Shown here one piece after another: positions 35,929 through 49,131 of a stretch of 64,000 nt of DNA. This DNA is from Lathyrus oleraceus (Eukaryota > Streptophyta > Magnoliopsida > Fabales > Fabaceae), in contig NC_066585.1 of assembly GCF_024323335.1 (NCBI RefSeq), forward strand, positions 346,324,846 to 346,388,845. Reading direction: 5' to 3'. Within the stretch, counting starts at the first letter, position 1. Each line of letters begins with the position of its first letter. The position numbers and the translations under genes were made by a program. A model generated the notes under the pieces. The model ran no database searches. It was not told the origin of the DNA and saw only the letters and a list, made by a program, of their open reading frames with translations.

Positions 35929-37065
35929 CCCATGTTCACCATCTCAGTGAAATCTTTGTGAGCGCTAGAAATCATACGCTCATAGTAAAATAAACTCAAA
36001 GTCTTGAGAAAGATCTTCTTCATTTCCTTTTCCTCCAACGGAGGGCCAATTTGAGTGGCTAGCTCTCTCCATCTCGGTGCATATTCTTTAAATGTCTCTT
36101 TGTCTCTCTGAGACATAGATCGATGTTGGTCACGATCAGGCTCCATATCCATATTATACTTATACTGATTGACAAAGGCCTCACATAAGTCATTGAAAGT
36201 ACGAATACTACCACTGTCTAGACCGATGTACCAACGAAGAGCGGCACCAGTCAAGCTATCCTAAAAATAATGAATGAGCAACTGATCATTGTTTATTTTG
36301 GTTGAAATATTGCGGGCATACATCATAAGATGGCTTAAAAGACAAGTTTTCCCCTTGTATTTCTCAAAATCAGGGACCTTGAACTTAATAGGGATCTTTA
36401 CATTGGGCACCAAGCAGAGCTCAGAAGCGCTCTTCCCAAACAAATCTTTTCTCTTCAGGGTCTTCATTCCCTTCTTCAGTCCTTGAAATTGATCCTTCAT
36501 TTCATCCATCTTCTTATACATATTTGGGCCTTCAGACAACTCAGAATGGTAGATAGTCTCTTCAACACGAGGCATGACGTGCACAACAGGAGAAGGAGTA
36601 GACATGACCGGGCGAGATGTCGACATAGGAGAAATGATAGGAGCATAACCCTCAGGCACATAATCTTGAGGCATTCCCCACGGGAATCAGGTAGGCATAG
36701 AGTGCACAAGTTGGTTGACTGGAGCCACATATATGGGCGTTGAGGTAATCTCGGAGATAACTGTCTGTTGTTGCGGAATTGCAGGAGCTTGAGTCGCCTG
36801 ACTCTGGGCTATGATGAGACACCCAATAAGAGAAGTAAGTCTAGTAACCTCCTCTTTGAGTTCATGTTTTTCTTGCTCCAATTTATCCATCTTACGTTGA
36901 TGATTAGCACGAGTGTTGTACTGATGCGCCAGTTTGATTGATACAAAGATGAAGATCATGAGATACCTGGCCGAAGGGTTAGAATGCAAGAAACTTGTGA
37001 TGCAAATGATGCATGAATGCAATGTTTTTTTTTGTTTTTTTTATTTTCAAGGAACATACAAAGTC

Positions 37066-37406
37066 TTATTTGCAAATATTTAAACAATAATAATAATAAT
37101 AATCAATAATAACAATTTGAATTGACCATAAAATCTCATTTTTATTCATCATATTTGGAAGGATTACACTGAGTACAATTTCAAAAACCAAAATACAAAT
37201 ACAAGAGAAAAGGAAAGTAGCATCATAAGGATCCCTAACAACTGCATCAAATGAACTGGCTATAGGCATGTACTTCCTACAAATGCTTCTCATCTCTAAT
37301 TCGTAGGCGGTCTTCATATGAGCTTTCTCGGTGAGGAGCTGATCGACGATCTTCTTCCAAGCACCAGAAGACTAAGGGATACTAGAGGAAAATAAATCCT
37401 CTGGAC

Positions 37407-37445
<39 letters not shown>

Positions 37446-38746
37446 CTGTATGATCTTCGAGGATCTCAATAAGTGCATCCTTGTCTTTTATCTCAAGTTG
37501 AAACTTCACTTGCTTTCAATTCAAATCATGGAATCATTCTTCCTAAAGGTCCTTCTCTTGCTTCATCTTAGCTAGTGTGTCTTCCAACTCCTCTACGTCT
37601 TGGTTAGGGAGAGTTGATGGCATAACCACAACCATATACATAGGTCTTTCATAGGCATACAACATCTTAATATCTAAGGCTCTTTTCTTCACCCAACTAG
37701 TGTACGGTTCCAAAGCTACACAATTGTATGGTCAAAGCTCGGCTCTTCCCTTCCTATGGACACTGTGTGAAGCACGCACCATCCCACCCTTCAAGTTTTG
37801 GGGATATTTACCCTCTTGATAGAACAAACTGAACATTATTAGGTTTATCCTTCAAGGGGAACCCAAGTTGACGATGAGCCAAAGCAGGGTTATAATTGAT
37901 TCCTCCTTGTGTACCAATGAGAGGAACATTAGAGAATTCACCATAACTATCAATAATCTCCAAGCCATCGTATACAAAATTATACCAAGTAATATCATCA
38001 CTAATGAGAGACATGAGTCTCTAGGACCACCGTAGACATTGCTTGTTCTCTAGGAAGACCGTTGTCTGAGGCAAGTGCGAAATAAACCACTTGCACATAA
38101 GAGGGATGCAACACACAATGGTTCCGCTACCCTTAGACTTCCTTAGATGTATAGAGAAGTACATGTCACCCAACAGAGTTGGAACATGATTCCCTATCAA
38201 GAAGATTCTAATGGCATTAACATCGACAAAGTTATCAATGTTAGGGAACAATGTTAGACCATAGATAAGCAATACGAAGATAACCTCAAAGGTGTCCATA
38301 CTACCAGCTTGAGAAAAAGTGGTAGCTCTCCCAATCAGAAACTTAGAAGTCAGACCTTGAATACCTCCTTTCTTCGTCATATTTGTATCAATCTCAGACT
38401 TCTTCAAATGAAGAGCATCAGTCATGACTTGAGATTTCGGAATCTTCTCTAATCCATTACAAGGCACCTTGTCTGATACGGGTATACCCAAGGGATAGGC
38501 ATACTCCTCCAACGTAGACATAATTTGATAATCAGGAAAGGTGAAGCACCGATAGAGAGGATCATAGAACTAAACCAACACGCTTAAGAGTCCCTCAACA
38601 ACCTCGGTAGACAGCACATATAAAAGCTTCCCATGACGTTCTTTGAAATCCAAGGGATCAACTACAAAGGATGCTAACTTCCTTAACTCTTTTAAATCTA
38701 GACATCTGAAACTGTATTTCTTAGTGTTCCTTCGTTCATAATCCAT
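37066..38746 (-). pseudogene. Element C ORF1 (broken)
   Basis: The start is the ATG at 38746 (MDYERRNTKKYSF), at the same place as MDKQRRNTKKYSF in E. The pieces are 38521-38021, 38014-37808 and 37317-37066. Shared blocks are LLIYGLTLFPNIDNFVDV, GTIVCCIPLMCKWFISHLPQT and GFPLKDKPNNVQF. TAG stops at 38570-38572 (E has CAG) and 38021-38023 break it, and a 34-bp CT run at 37409-37442 lies in its C-terminal part. The ORF1 role is unknown. Confidence 0.8.
37409..37442. repeat. (CT)17 microsatellite
   Basis: A pure run of ct, 34 bases, inside the former ORF1 of element C. B (about 21480) has no such run, so it expanded after the copies separated. Confidence 0.95.
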
Positions 38747-39615
38747 GGTCTGAAAAAATTTGAAAGCACGACCTTATTTCCTTGAAATTTATTTTTGTGA
38801 TGAATTCTATGATGTGCATGTATGAATGCAACAATCACACACAAGGCAAACACAAACAAAGGTCAAGGGATGGGTCAAGTCATCGTCAAGATCAATCATC
38901 CAGTTTGGTGGTTTAGGGTTTTTCACCTTATCAACACCCAAGATCCATTGCTATTGATGATAACTGATAGGATCCACCAAAAATCAATCGGTTTGTTGCG
39001 AGTCACGAGCATGGAGTCGGGTTAAGAACCATCCCAAAGGAGTGTACAAAGGATAAAAACCTATAGAGCATGTTCTAAAAAGTTCTCGGAGTCGTGATCC
39101 CATCTATCGGATACTATAGGTTTGGATGACTGACTCATCAACCCATAGTATTCTCAGAAGAGACTCATTTATGTGTAGTATCGCGTAACAACTGCTATCA
39201 AGTCTACACTTGAACAGTCTTTGCACTGCGTCCTAAATAGGTCAAGTCGGGTTAAATGTTCTACGGTTCTCAGTTTCTCGGACTCTCGGGACGGAGAAAG
39301 TAATGCATATCCACGACTTACTCGTGTGACAACAGTAACTCCCAAGGGGTCTCCACTAAGTGGATTGATTCTCAAGCCAACTCTCTAAGCACTACTCCAC
39401 ACGAGTCGAACATGACTATATCGTCCTCCTATCTTAGATTGCACTCAAGTTCGGGTATAAAACTTTTCTCACCACACAGAGATCACCAAGCACAACAGAC
39501 ATAAAATATCATACATACAATATATACAAACATACAAACATCAATAATCACAAAATATAATACACACAAAAATTGGGCTTAACCCACTAGGGACTACTCC
39601 CCAGCAGAGTCACCA
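38747..39615 (-). other. Element C 5' UTR and primer-binding site
   Basis: The leader has the conserved blocks gtagtatcgcgtaacaac and gtcacgagcatggagt. The PBS is 39598-39615 and reads TGGTGACTCTGCTGGGGA on minus, one change from the other copies. It lies nine bases from the LTR end, the extra length being a T run. Confidence 0.82.
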
Positions 39616-41373
39616 CTTTTTTTCTGTAGCGGTAAATTCATGACCACTGAGCTATTGGTTAACTCAACGTTAATAACCAGAGTCGCCACCGCGCTTTTAC
39701 TATTTCCAAAGGAAAATGGAGAAAGTATGAAAAAAACCCAAAGATAAGAAGTTTTCAAATCAAAGCTAATAAAATGTCAGAGATTACAGGTAAGGGGGTT
39801 GGTTACACAAAGGGAACGTATTAGCATCCAGAGTGTCCTAGGGAGCCCTTTTTGTGTGTACTTGTTTTGGTTGAAAAGATGTTTGTTTTAAAAATAGAAT
39901 GAGTGGATGATAAAAGAATTCATTATTTACATTTTGTGTTTGATAAGACCTTTGGTCTTATGCCTATGTACCAACATAAATGAGGGATCAAAACCTCATA
40001 GTTCGTGGTAAATAATTTAAAGATGAGGGAATTGATTTTAACAAAAGCTTAAATATCTTTTGTTATCAATGGGATAATACTCAACCAAACATCCATCGAT
40101 AATGAGGTCTTTACAAGTTTTTCTTCCATAGCTCAAGAGTGTTGCCTACTATAAGTCCATAGGTCCAAATCAAGTCATACAGAGGTCCAACAGTCTAAAA
40201 ATGTGTTTTTTAATGTTTTTGTTTTTATTAAGTGTTTTAAGGTCCTAAGACCATAAACAAAATAAGATCACAACCACAAATATAACACAAGCACAAAATA
40301 CAATGGCTTAAGTGAGCAAAAATGAAAATAATCGAAGCATAAACATATACCCAAGTAGGCAAAGAGAAAATGACTGAAGCATAAACAACTTGCATGAATG
40401 TAAATAACAAGGAATGATGAAGTGCAAGAACTTAAACTGCATTAAAGTAAATGACAATAAAATTAATTTGTGCTTTGAGGCAAATTCAGCACTATGTTAA
40501 GCAATTGTAAGTAGGCTTATGTAGAAGCCTTACCTATATGAGGTCGATCAATAATAATGTTGGTGTTAATGCATGCTAGAGACAAGGTATCCAAGACCAA
40601 GCTCCTAAAGCATACCACACATAAAAGTAAGAAGGGATGAACATATCTCAATCAAGCCTATGTTGATTTATCTGACACAAGATCATTGATGAATCAACTA
40701 GCTAATGATCCATTAAGAAGTCATTGGCCAAGATATGTTTGGGGAATAAATGAGATGAAGATGGGAAGATGAAATGAAGAGGATCCCAAATTGGTCAAGG
40801 GATGAACCTTACTTGATCAATACCATTCATTCATCTTGAGGGATGAAGTTTTAAACTTAATCAACCTCCTAAATCCAATAGTATTAACCAAGTCAAAGTC
40901 CAATTCAACCAAGACCAAGGCCAAACAGAAGTAAGGTCAACACAAAGCCAATACAAACGCTCACCGAAGATTTAAATCAATTAAATAATTTAAAACATTT
41001 TAAAAATGAATAAAAATAAATTTTCAAGGATAAAAAACCTAAAACCCCTTAAAAACACCAAGGAAATAGCCAAGGGATTTATTATAGGTCAAGCAAGGTC
41101 AAAGGACCATTGACTCTTTTTTTTGGTATTTTTCAAAAGTCATAAGTAATTAAAAACTAATTAAAACAAGTTAAAAATCACAAAATTCACAAAAAATATC
41201 AAACTTAGTCCAAAAATTAATTTTATTTCATAAATGGGAAGAATAAAATATTTGTGAATTTTTGGTGTTGGTCCCATAATTTTTGGATCAAAAATGAATT
41301 TATAGTGAATTTTGGAAGAAAATGCTATTTAAAAGTCATCTTAGAAAATAAAATAAAAGGGAAAAAATCAGAG

Positions 41374-41415
41374 CCATCAGATCTCTCTCATTAATTGAGG
41401 TGGCAGATCTGATGG
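41374..41415. repeat. 11-bp inverted repeat in C LTR
   Basis: Ccatcagatct (41374-41384) and agatctgatgg (41405-41415) are exact inverse copies around a 20-bp loop. A CACGTG core lies about 45 bp away (41457-41466). Possible hairpin or paired protein site; no function is shown. Confidence 0.8.
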
Positions 41416-42656
41416 TCCAAAGCGCGCATTCCACAATGCACCTCGGTCAATGCGTCACACACGTGGTAATCATAAACAAAGGTCAAGATTAAAAGACGAA
41501 AAGGAGATCCAAGGGTGGGAGCCTTGCCACGTCACCACCGGAGCCCTAGCTCCGGTCATCTTCTCTGATGAGGGTCACCGGACTGGCACGATCAAGCATG
41601 TCCAGAAATTGAGGAATCATACATCATTTTAAAGGAAAAATTGCAAGGATCATGAATATCACCTCCATTTGTTCCATCTCTCACTCTATAGTTAGAAAGT
41701 GAAGATGAAAATCGAGGTGTCCAACCTGAGTTGCTTCGATTCAAGCTCAAAACAACTCAGTCACATTGCCTACATTGGTAGGACTTCAGCCATCACAAAA
41801 TTGAGTCAGATCTAGAGTATTGAGAGAGAATCGAAGAGATGAAGTTTGATGAAATTCACCTTCTGTGAGCAGCTTCTAAACTTGGTTCTTGATGCAATTC
41901 TTAGTGATTTCTGTTCCTTTTGTTTGTAGAAGTTCAATAGAATAGAAAAGAGACAGAACCTTTGGAGTTTTTGTTCACAAACTTGAGTTGAACAAAAAAT
42001 CGATTTCAAAGAAATCTTCAAAATGGATATCAAATCTTGGGAAGTGTTCTTCCTCAATTCTGAGCCAATGACATTTGATTCATAGGCCAAGGAAATGATA
42101 AATGCACCTATCCAAATTTGAATCAAAATGAGAAATTGATGGTGCATGGATGCATGTACATTCCCAAACAAGGATTGTAATCCACTCCAAATCGTGCAAG
42201 AATGTTGTTGAAGTCATCACACAAGGCCATGCAAAGTCGTTCCATGTTTGGAGTTCAAATCTTGCTAAAACAAGCCATGGATAGTACTCACACGCAAGTC
42301 CCTCATTCCTCATCAAAATGATGTGATATTGGATTATTTGGAAATCTCTCATCATAAGGAACAGATGCTATGTTGGGACCTTTTCAATTTGAAGCTTGGA
42401 AAATGGAGAAAACTGGCCTTGAAGGTGGAGGTATCAAATAGACTTAGAAATATTTCAAAGTTATAAGCCAAATGACCTCTCTTTCCACCTTGAATAAATT
42501 TTGATGTGAGCTTCAAATGAACTTGTCTCCTTTTACAAAGTTGTAGATCTCTCAATTATATTTAATTTTACCATAAATTTGGAACCATTTGGAGCTTGGA
42601 TGATGGAGTTATAATTTTTAGAAGTTGATGAAATTTGCTTGTTCAATGTTGAGGAC

Positions 42657-45600
42657 TGTAAGACCCCAATTTTGTCCCTAAGATCCCTCATGGCATCATA
42701 TCATATCATATCATTGCCTCAAGGATCATTGTGCACCTTGCTTCCTTGCCTTATGGGTGGGTTAAATTTTGAGAGTGTTCTTGATCACCAAGCATGTTTG
42801 GCATATGTATATTATTGCTTTTCTCTTTATCATTAACCAAAAGTACAAAAATATGTCATCTAACCTTTGTCTTGCAGATGAAGCAACATTAGGTCAAACC
42901 AGTCAAAGGCATTTATTGAGCAATAGATGGTGGCCATTCTTGAGAATTTGGACCCCACAATCATTCATAAGAGTTCATATGAGCTATGATGTCATTTTGA
43001 ATCAAAATCCCAAGTGGTAGAGGCTTGAACTTCATCTGAACATAGCCAAGTCAACTGAAGACCTAGAAAAGTCAACTGCCCAGTCAATTGTGGATTTGGA
43101 AGTGGGAAGTGATTAGAAATACTTCATTCCTGTTCAAACAAGTCTCATTTGACATTTCAAACATCAACATTGAATAAAATAAAGTCAGGTCAAAACTTTC
43201 CAAAAATAGAAAGTGACCTATAATTCAAAATTGCCAAAAATGGAAAGGTTTTAACCTAACTTCAACTTCAAATTACATCATCAAGAAAGCTTCAAATGAA
43301 ATTTTGTTGAACATGAAAGTTGTATATCTTTCTCTCCCATTTCCAAAAAGTCCAAGATCATCCATTTCTCATGTGTGGTTAAGGAGATATGATCAAAACA
43401 TGGCAAAGTGTACATGGAGATTCAAAAGTGCATAACTTCTCAACCAATTGTCCAATTCAAGTGGCTCTTTTTTGTACATTCTTCTCTTGACTTCTACTTA
43501 TCAAATCATGCATCACATTTCATAAAATATCATCATATGAACACTTGCCATTTCATTTGATTTTTGGAGGGAATTTTTGGAATTTAAAAGTGGCCAATTA
43601 TTTGAGTTTTCTACCACTTCCATTGGCTCCAAAATGAAAATTGAAGTGAAATCAAATGAAATTCTTGTACTGTTCATCCATGCACACCATGCACAAGGGT
43701 GAAATGACCAATTTGCAAAACACCTCAAATCTCACTAATCCAATTGCCATGAGCTTAAGTATGATTAAGAACTTGATTAGGAGGAAGTATATATAGCAAA
43801 CCCTAACAAAATTATGCTAACAACACTTCATTTTTCAGATCTAGAAATTTTCCACACTTTTTTCTCTCAAAATTTTCTTCCAATTTCTTCATATTCAATT
43901 CATTTCCTTGCTTAATCCTTGTTGTTGAGTTGATCTTGAGCAGGATCATCCATAGAATCAGTGGAATTCGTGCAAGATGGAAGCATTCATGAAGCTTGAT
44001 GCATCTATGGCAAATCCAAAATTCTGTTGAATCATTGTGCAATTGAGCTTTGATCTTCCTTCCATTCATCTCCACAAGCATTGTAGAGGAGATTTTGAGC
44101 ACTGCAAGGTCTGAACAACACCAAATCCAGTTCTGCTTCTACAAGAGGTTACAAATCGCATCTCCTAATCTTGCTTTTCATTGCCATAATATGATAGATC
44201 TTGTGATGCTGAGTAGTTTAGGCTTTGAATCAATGAATTTCGTGCAAAATTGAGTGAGAAATGATTGATTGAAGTTTGATGCATGATTCTTTATCTCTTC
44301 GATCCGTGCTTGTTGTTATGATTCATGTTGAAATGATTATGGATTGTGAATGTATGATGCAAGACCTTTCCAATGATGTGCGCCATGCTAATTTCTGTGC
44401 ACTTTGGATTTTTCTAGAAGTCTGAAGATGAAGATCTTGAAGATCTTCATCATGTTCATGAATGCCTGCGTTTTTCCTGCGAATTTAGTTACAACCTTCA
44501 TGCGCTTACCTGCGAATTTTCTTGCGAGTTCATCCTTATTTCCTGCGGATTTCATTCCCGCGCCTTGCATGTGTTATCCTAGGGTTTGAATGCTATAGGT
44601 CCACGTATTTCCTTGCTAGCTTCTGATTGGCCAGCGCTGGCGTTTAATGAAACGCCGCGTTTTGGTCCTGGTGCCAAATTCAAATGTGGCTTGGCTTCGA
44701 TTCCCCGCTCCATCATTATTTCAAATGCCATGCTTTATTTCCTTTTCCCTCCATATTCATTAATACATGCTTCTCATCTTTTTTTATTTTTTTTCCACCT
44801 TCCAAAATTCATATCTAATTGATAAATGCTTCAAAAAATATGAGGATTTTTGTGTTATGTCACATTTTCTGTCTATTTTTTTTTTGGTTATTTTTCCATA
44901 AATTGTGCATGGCTGGAAATTAATTGGTCCTAGGGTTTGTGAACATGTATGCTTCTTGTACCTTGCTTGCCATATCTTTTGTGAAATGCTGAGTTTTAAT
45001 CCAATGCCTATGAAATTTGACATGTTGAAACTAGACTCTTGGCTGGACATTATGGTGTTGAGTTTGCATTTTTACCATTTGTGGTTTCTGTTTTATGATC
45101 ATGTTAAGGTAGGTGTGACAATTTGTGTCACACCTTGTAATGTCCAACTTGATTAATTTGTTTTCCATGCCAAATGAATGCCAATGGATGTGATTTTTTG
45201 TATAATGCTTGATATGGATATTGTGAATGCTCATGATTTTTCTTGGAATTTTTGGATTGATTTCTGATTTGATTGAGATTTTTCTTTTTGAACTACCATG
45301 TGTGAGCTTTTGAATAGTCTTGATTTTCATTTGTTTGTGAAATGCTTGTGCTTTATCCTATGGATGTGAAATTTTACACATTGTTTCTAGACATGTTGAA
45401 GATTGTTTTGGCTTTGATTTGAGGTTTTTACCATGTTTCATTTCTATTTTAGGCTTGTGCTAAGTTGATGTGTCATTTGGTGTCATATTTGAGCTTGTTT
45501 TGATTGCCTTGCCTTATACAATTTGATCACCATGCCTAATCATGTCCAATTGCCCTAATTTTTGGTGTGTTGATCATGTTATATGTTCTATTCATCCATG

Positions 45601-48191
45601 AATTTTCTCAAGATTATTTGAATCATCTTTGAATTTATGTGCATTTGTTCATTCTGATGTCTCAATATGCTCACAACTTGCATACCTTGCCATGTTTTGT
45701 TTGTGAAATACTTTTGGTATATGATATTGATGTGAGACCTTTTGGATTGTTTCAACAAGTGTTTGAAGTTGATTCATGTTAATTTTCAGCTTCTGTTTTG
45801 AATTTTTTCTCCATCTTTGACCCTAGGCTTTGACCTAGTGGTTTGCCTCTCATCTTTGAGCTTTGTTTTCAGGATGAACATCCAAGTTATATGGTTCATG
45901 ATGCTCCATCATTTGAGCATTTGATGTCTACCTTTGTCTACTAACATTGTGTGTTTTGTAGGGTTGTTAACTCATTTGAGTTGGACTTGTGGCTTATGCC
46001 TTTGCTTATTGGGTTTGACTGTTGATATTGATGTTGTTTGATTGTCTGAGTTGTATACTGATTTGTTTGATGTTTCCACAGGTACATTAGTTGCTTAAGT
46101 TCATTTTGAACTTGCTTTTTCTTGGTTGCTTAACCACTTAGGTATAATTTCTCATCTTCATGTAGTCTGGAAGACCTACTGTTACTTGGTAGGCACCTGT
46201 CTGAAGTCCTCCCTAAGAGGCAATGCTTGTGTTTGTTTATCTTTGTGCCAAGCAGGAAAAGTCCTTTGATGAGGCAATTGGCAGATAAAAGAGATGTGTA
46301 ATCCATCTCCTGCTATTCAGTTTGTCATCCCTTTGCTCACATTACATGTTGGTGCATTGTGGATATTAACCCAAGATCTATAGAGTCATTCACTTGTGGA
46401 GAAGAGTTCCAACTTTCTGAACTCCCACACTTTCCATTATTCAAAGCTCTCCCAGGCCAGGGATAAAAGCTATGAGGCACACCCCTCATCTCCATTTCAT
46501 CTGCTTCACCTTAACTCTCAATGTTAAGGTTAAGAGCACAACATACCCCATTCCAATTGACTGTAAAGTCTAACCTTGTTTGAGCCTAATTGCTTGTGTA
46601 TAGTGTGTGCTAATTGACTTGTTTGGTTGATTACCTTATTCATCTGTGCATGTTTGCTTATGTGTGCCTTTGTGCATTTATCACCATTAATTGTACATCA
46701 TTGCATGATCATCATTGTTCATTGCTTTGTGATATCTTTGTCTTGTATCTGAGGAGTCAACTGTAAGTCCATTTATTGGTAGTTGTTTCCTATGACCATT
46801 GAGGAGTCAATCATAAGTCCATTTATTGGCAATTGTTTCTTGTGATCTGGTAGGAGTTAAGTGTAAGACCATTTATTGGCAACTTGTTTCCTCTTGCATT
46901 TGTTTTGTTTGTTGTATATGAGGAGTCAATTGTAAGTCCATTTATTGGCAGTTGTATCCCATGATCATTCCTTGGAGATTGGTTTAAGCCCAGATAGATT
47001 GGCATCTGATATCCATGTTTTGTTCTGTTTAGAAGATTGGTATAAGTCCATTTATTGGCATCTGATATCCCTGTTTGTTTTAGGAGATTGGTGTAAATCC
47101 ATTGATTGGTATCCGGTATCCATCCTTTGTTTGTGAGATTGGTGTAAGTCCATTGATTGGCATCCGGTATCATTTGTTTTGCTTATTTGTTATTGCTCAT
47201 TGCCTATTCCTGAGGAATCACTTGAATCATCTTCCATATGATCTCAAGAGGTGAACATCTAAGAAGTTTTACACTCTCTCACCTTCCACCTTTTGTTTCT
47301 TTAAACCTCCATCTTGCATGTTAACCCCAAATTTGAAAACTATTGTGCAAACATTCTCATTTCTTTTCAAATTAGAAACCTAGGCCTTAAGCCTTTGACT
47401 TTTCAAACTTCATTTTCTTAATACTTCTTTGAATTGAATTCTAATCATACTTTGACCACCTTTTGTGAATAAATTCTAATTGGTTAATCCAACTCATTCA
47501 ATTGTTTTGTGGCTTTGTTCATTCTTGTTAAGTTTTCATACATTAGCCATAGGTTTGATTTATCCTAGTTGGTTGATGTTAATCTCACCTTTTGTCCTTA
47601 GTGATTGAATTGTAAGACTTCCTTGCTTATTATAGGGTTAACCCCTCACTAGCAAGTTGAAGCTTTTCTCACATGGTGGACTTGTTGTTTGTATAAGGTT
47701 GAGTTTTCTCCCGTGGATAACGAAAGACCTTAGGGCTTTTGTTTTAAAATGAACCCACTCATATTTCGGAAATCTTTTAGCCGAACTACGGCGTTTTGAT
47801 CCTTACCTTTCATGGAAGGTACGTAGGCAACGGGTTCATCCGTTCAAACACAAAAATAATAACTTGTATATTCTTTTCTCATCCCTTCATCCATGTTTGC
47901 ACAATAAATATTTTCATAACAAATAACATTTCATTTCAACAAGTGTGAAAAGGGCTCCCTAGGAGTACCTAGGACGTTTTGGGTGCCTAACACCTTCTCA
48001 TTGCGTAATTTACCCCTTACCCAGATTCTCTGATCTTTTCATTAGTTTTCTATGTGTAAAAATTCTTAGGCTTTTGTTCGCTTTTTAGCCATTCCTCCGG
48101 ATAAATAAAAGTGCGGTGGCGACTCGATTTCTTTGTATGCTTTGCTTTTGGTTTAATCAATAAATCATAAAGTGACGAATACACCGCTACA
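42657..48191 (+). mobile_element. Solo Ogre LTR (5535 bp) inside C's 5' LTR
   Basis: It begins tgtaagaccccaattttg and ends gaatacaccgctaca, and is flanked by aggac on both sides (42652-42656, 48192-48196). The host LTR text continues across (ttgttcaatgttgaggac to caaaatggacctataatg), as at 11970. No PBS, gag or pol is present, so it is the product of recombination between the two LTRs of a former full element. TATATATA at 43788-43795 may be its core promoter. It contains a degenerate tandem array at 46749-47175. Confidence 0.92.
46749..47175. repeat. Degenerate tandem array in solo LTR
   Basis: About eight units of 45-80 bp share the core gtaagtccatttattggca, with variants such as gtaaatccattgattggta and gtaagaccatttattggca. 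Unit length is irregular. The antisense frame reads as a repeated TNQWIYTNL-like peptide, which I take as a consequence of the repeat, not coding. Confidence 0.82.
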
Positions 48192-49131
48192 AGGACCAAA
48201 ATGGACCTATAATGTTTCTTCATGGTACTTGGATTTTCAAGTAGAATATTATCTTTCTCAAAGAATAAATTTTGGAGAATAAATATTGAAATTAATCATG
48301 AAACTTGGATCATATTCATATCATAAAAAATGAGGAAGTTATGTCTCTTGGAAGTTGACATTCTATCTAGGGCACACACAAAAGGACCTATAAACTTTCA
48401 CCATAAAAAATGACTTTCCAAGAAACATTAGCTCTTGATTCCAACATGAAATATGTTTTTAATGTCATAAAGAGTAGCTTTTATCTTGTAATTATTTTCA
48501 TATGACAAAAACTGTAGGAGATAAGGTCTAGGAAACCCTAGATTTGACTAGTTGACTTTTCTAGTTAACTTCCTTGAACCAACTTGCATACTTGAAGTTC
48601 ATTTACTCCTAGGGGATCATGGAGGATAATATATACTTATGATGATGTAAAATGAAGTATAATTTGATATATTTAACTAATTATTTAAGAAACTTGTTGA
48701 GGAAGGAACACAAGATACCCAGATTAATTAGGGCTTCCTTGACAAACAAGCTTCAAACTATTGATGAATTCTTGATCAAAATGACAAATAAAGAACATGG
48801 GGATCCATATATGATATTTAGAACCAGTTTGTACCTTTACTTTCTTGATCTCTTGCATTGAGGGTCTCAAACCCTAGTTGTGGGCTTGGTGGGGCACATA
48901 TGGACACACACACTAACTACAAAAGAAACAAAGCCAAACCAGACATATTTTTGTATTTTGGTTAGTAAACAAAGAAAATAAAGTATGACATAATCATATA
49001 TGCTTGGTGATCTCTCATAATGCAAACCCAATGATTGATAGGTGAGGAGAAGACCAAGGTGTGATCCCAATGCCAATGCAAAGCTATGAGATGGCATGGG
49101 GGATCTTAGGGGTCAAATTTGGGATCTTACA

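Larger units (their letters stand above)
32184..36890 (-). pseudogene. gag-pro: Element C gag-protease, split by a solo LTR
   Basis: The start is the ATG at 36890 (MDKLEQEKHELKEEV, a short coiled-coil-like segment as in E). Gag blocks are LFGKSASELCLVPNVKIPIKFK (36674-36261) and GAALRWYIGLDS (36254-35892). The stop between these pieces, at 36261-36263, is TAG where A and E have CAG. At 34503-35928 a solo LTR interrupts gag within MVNMG. Protease is in 32969-32748 (VDTGSSLNVLPKS, DTG codons 32922-32930) and 32744-32190 (YSCLLGRPWIH). The protease catalytic motif is intact. Stops near 33600, 33280 and 36690 add to the damage. Confidence 0.83.
25188..49131 (-). mobile_element. Element C: Ogre retrotransposon with abnormal 3' end, inserted in H
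   Basis: The ends are TGTAAGATCCC at 49131 on minus and CCGCTACA at 25188. Both are flanked by the 5-bp duplication agtgg (25183-25187 and 49132-49136), and H's RT sequence continues across. In element order: 5' LTR, PBS, 5' UTR, ORF1, gag-protease, intron, RT-RH, second RNase H, integrase, 3' UTR and a fold-back of two LTR tails in place of a 3' LTR. The span is 23.9 kb, of which about 7 kb are two later solo-LTR insertions with their duplications. Stops break all ORFs. Confidence 0.87.
39625..49131 (-). repeat. 5' LTR of element C, interrupted by a solo LTR
   Basis: On minus it starts TGTAAGATCCCAAATTTGACC at 49131 and ends CCGCTACA at 39625. Subtracting the 42657-48191 insertion and one duplication leaves about 3.97 kb. 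Its start matches the LTR at 11568-12914. Its last half kilobase matches the fold-back arms, but from about 40115 inward it differs from them. No coding frame was recognised. Confidence 0.85.

Noticed and set aside
41374..41415. Transcription terminator hairpin
   Set aside because: There is no T-run termination logic in a plant polymerase II context; kept only as an inverted repeat.
46823..47173. Minus-strand ORF with repeated TNQWIYTNL-like peptide
   Set aside because: Simple translation of the tandem array in the solo LTR; unit lengths are irregular and not all multiples of three.
46749..47175. CRISPR-like array
   Set aside because: Repeats are degenerate and spacers are not unique or of constant length; the context is a plant LTR.
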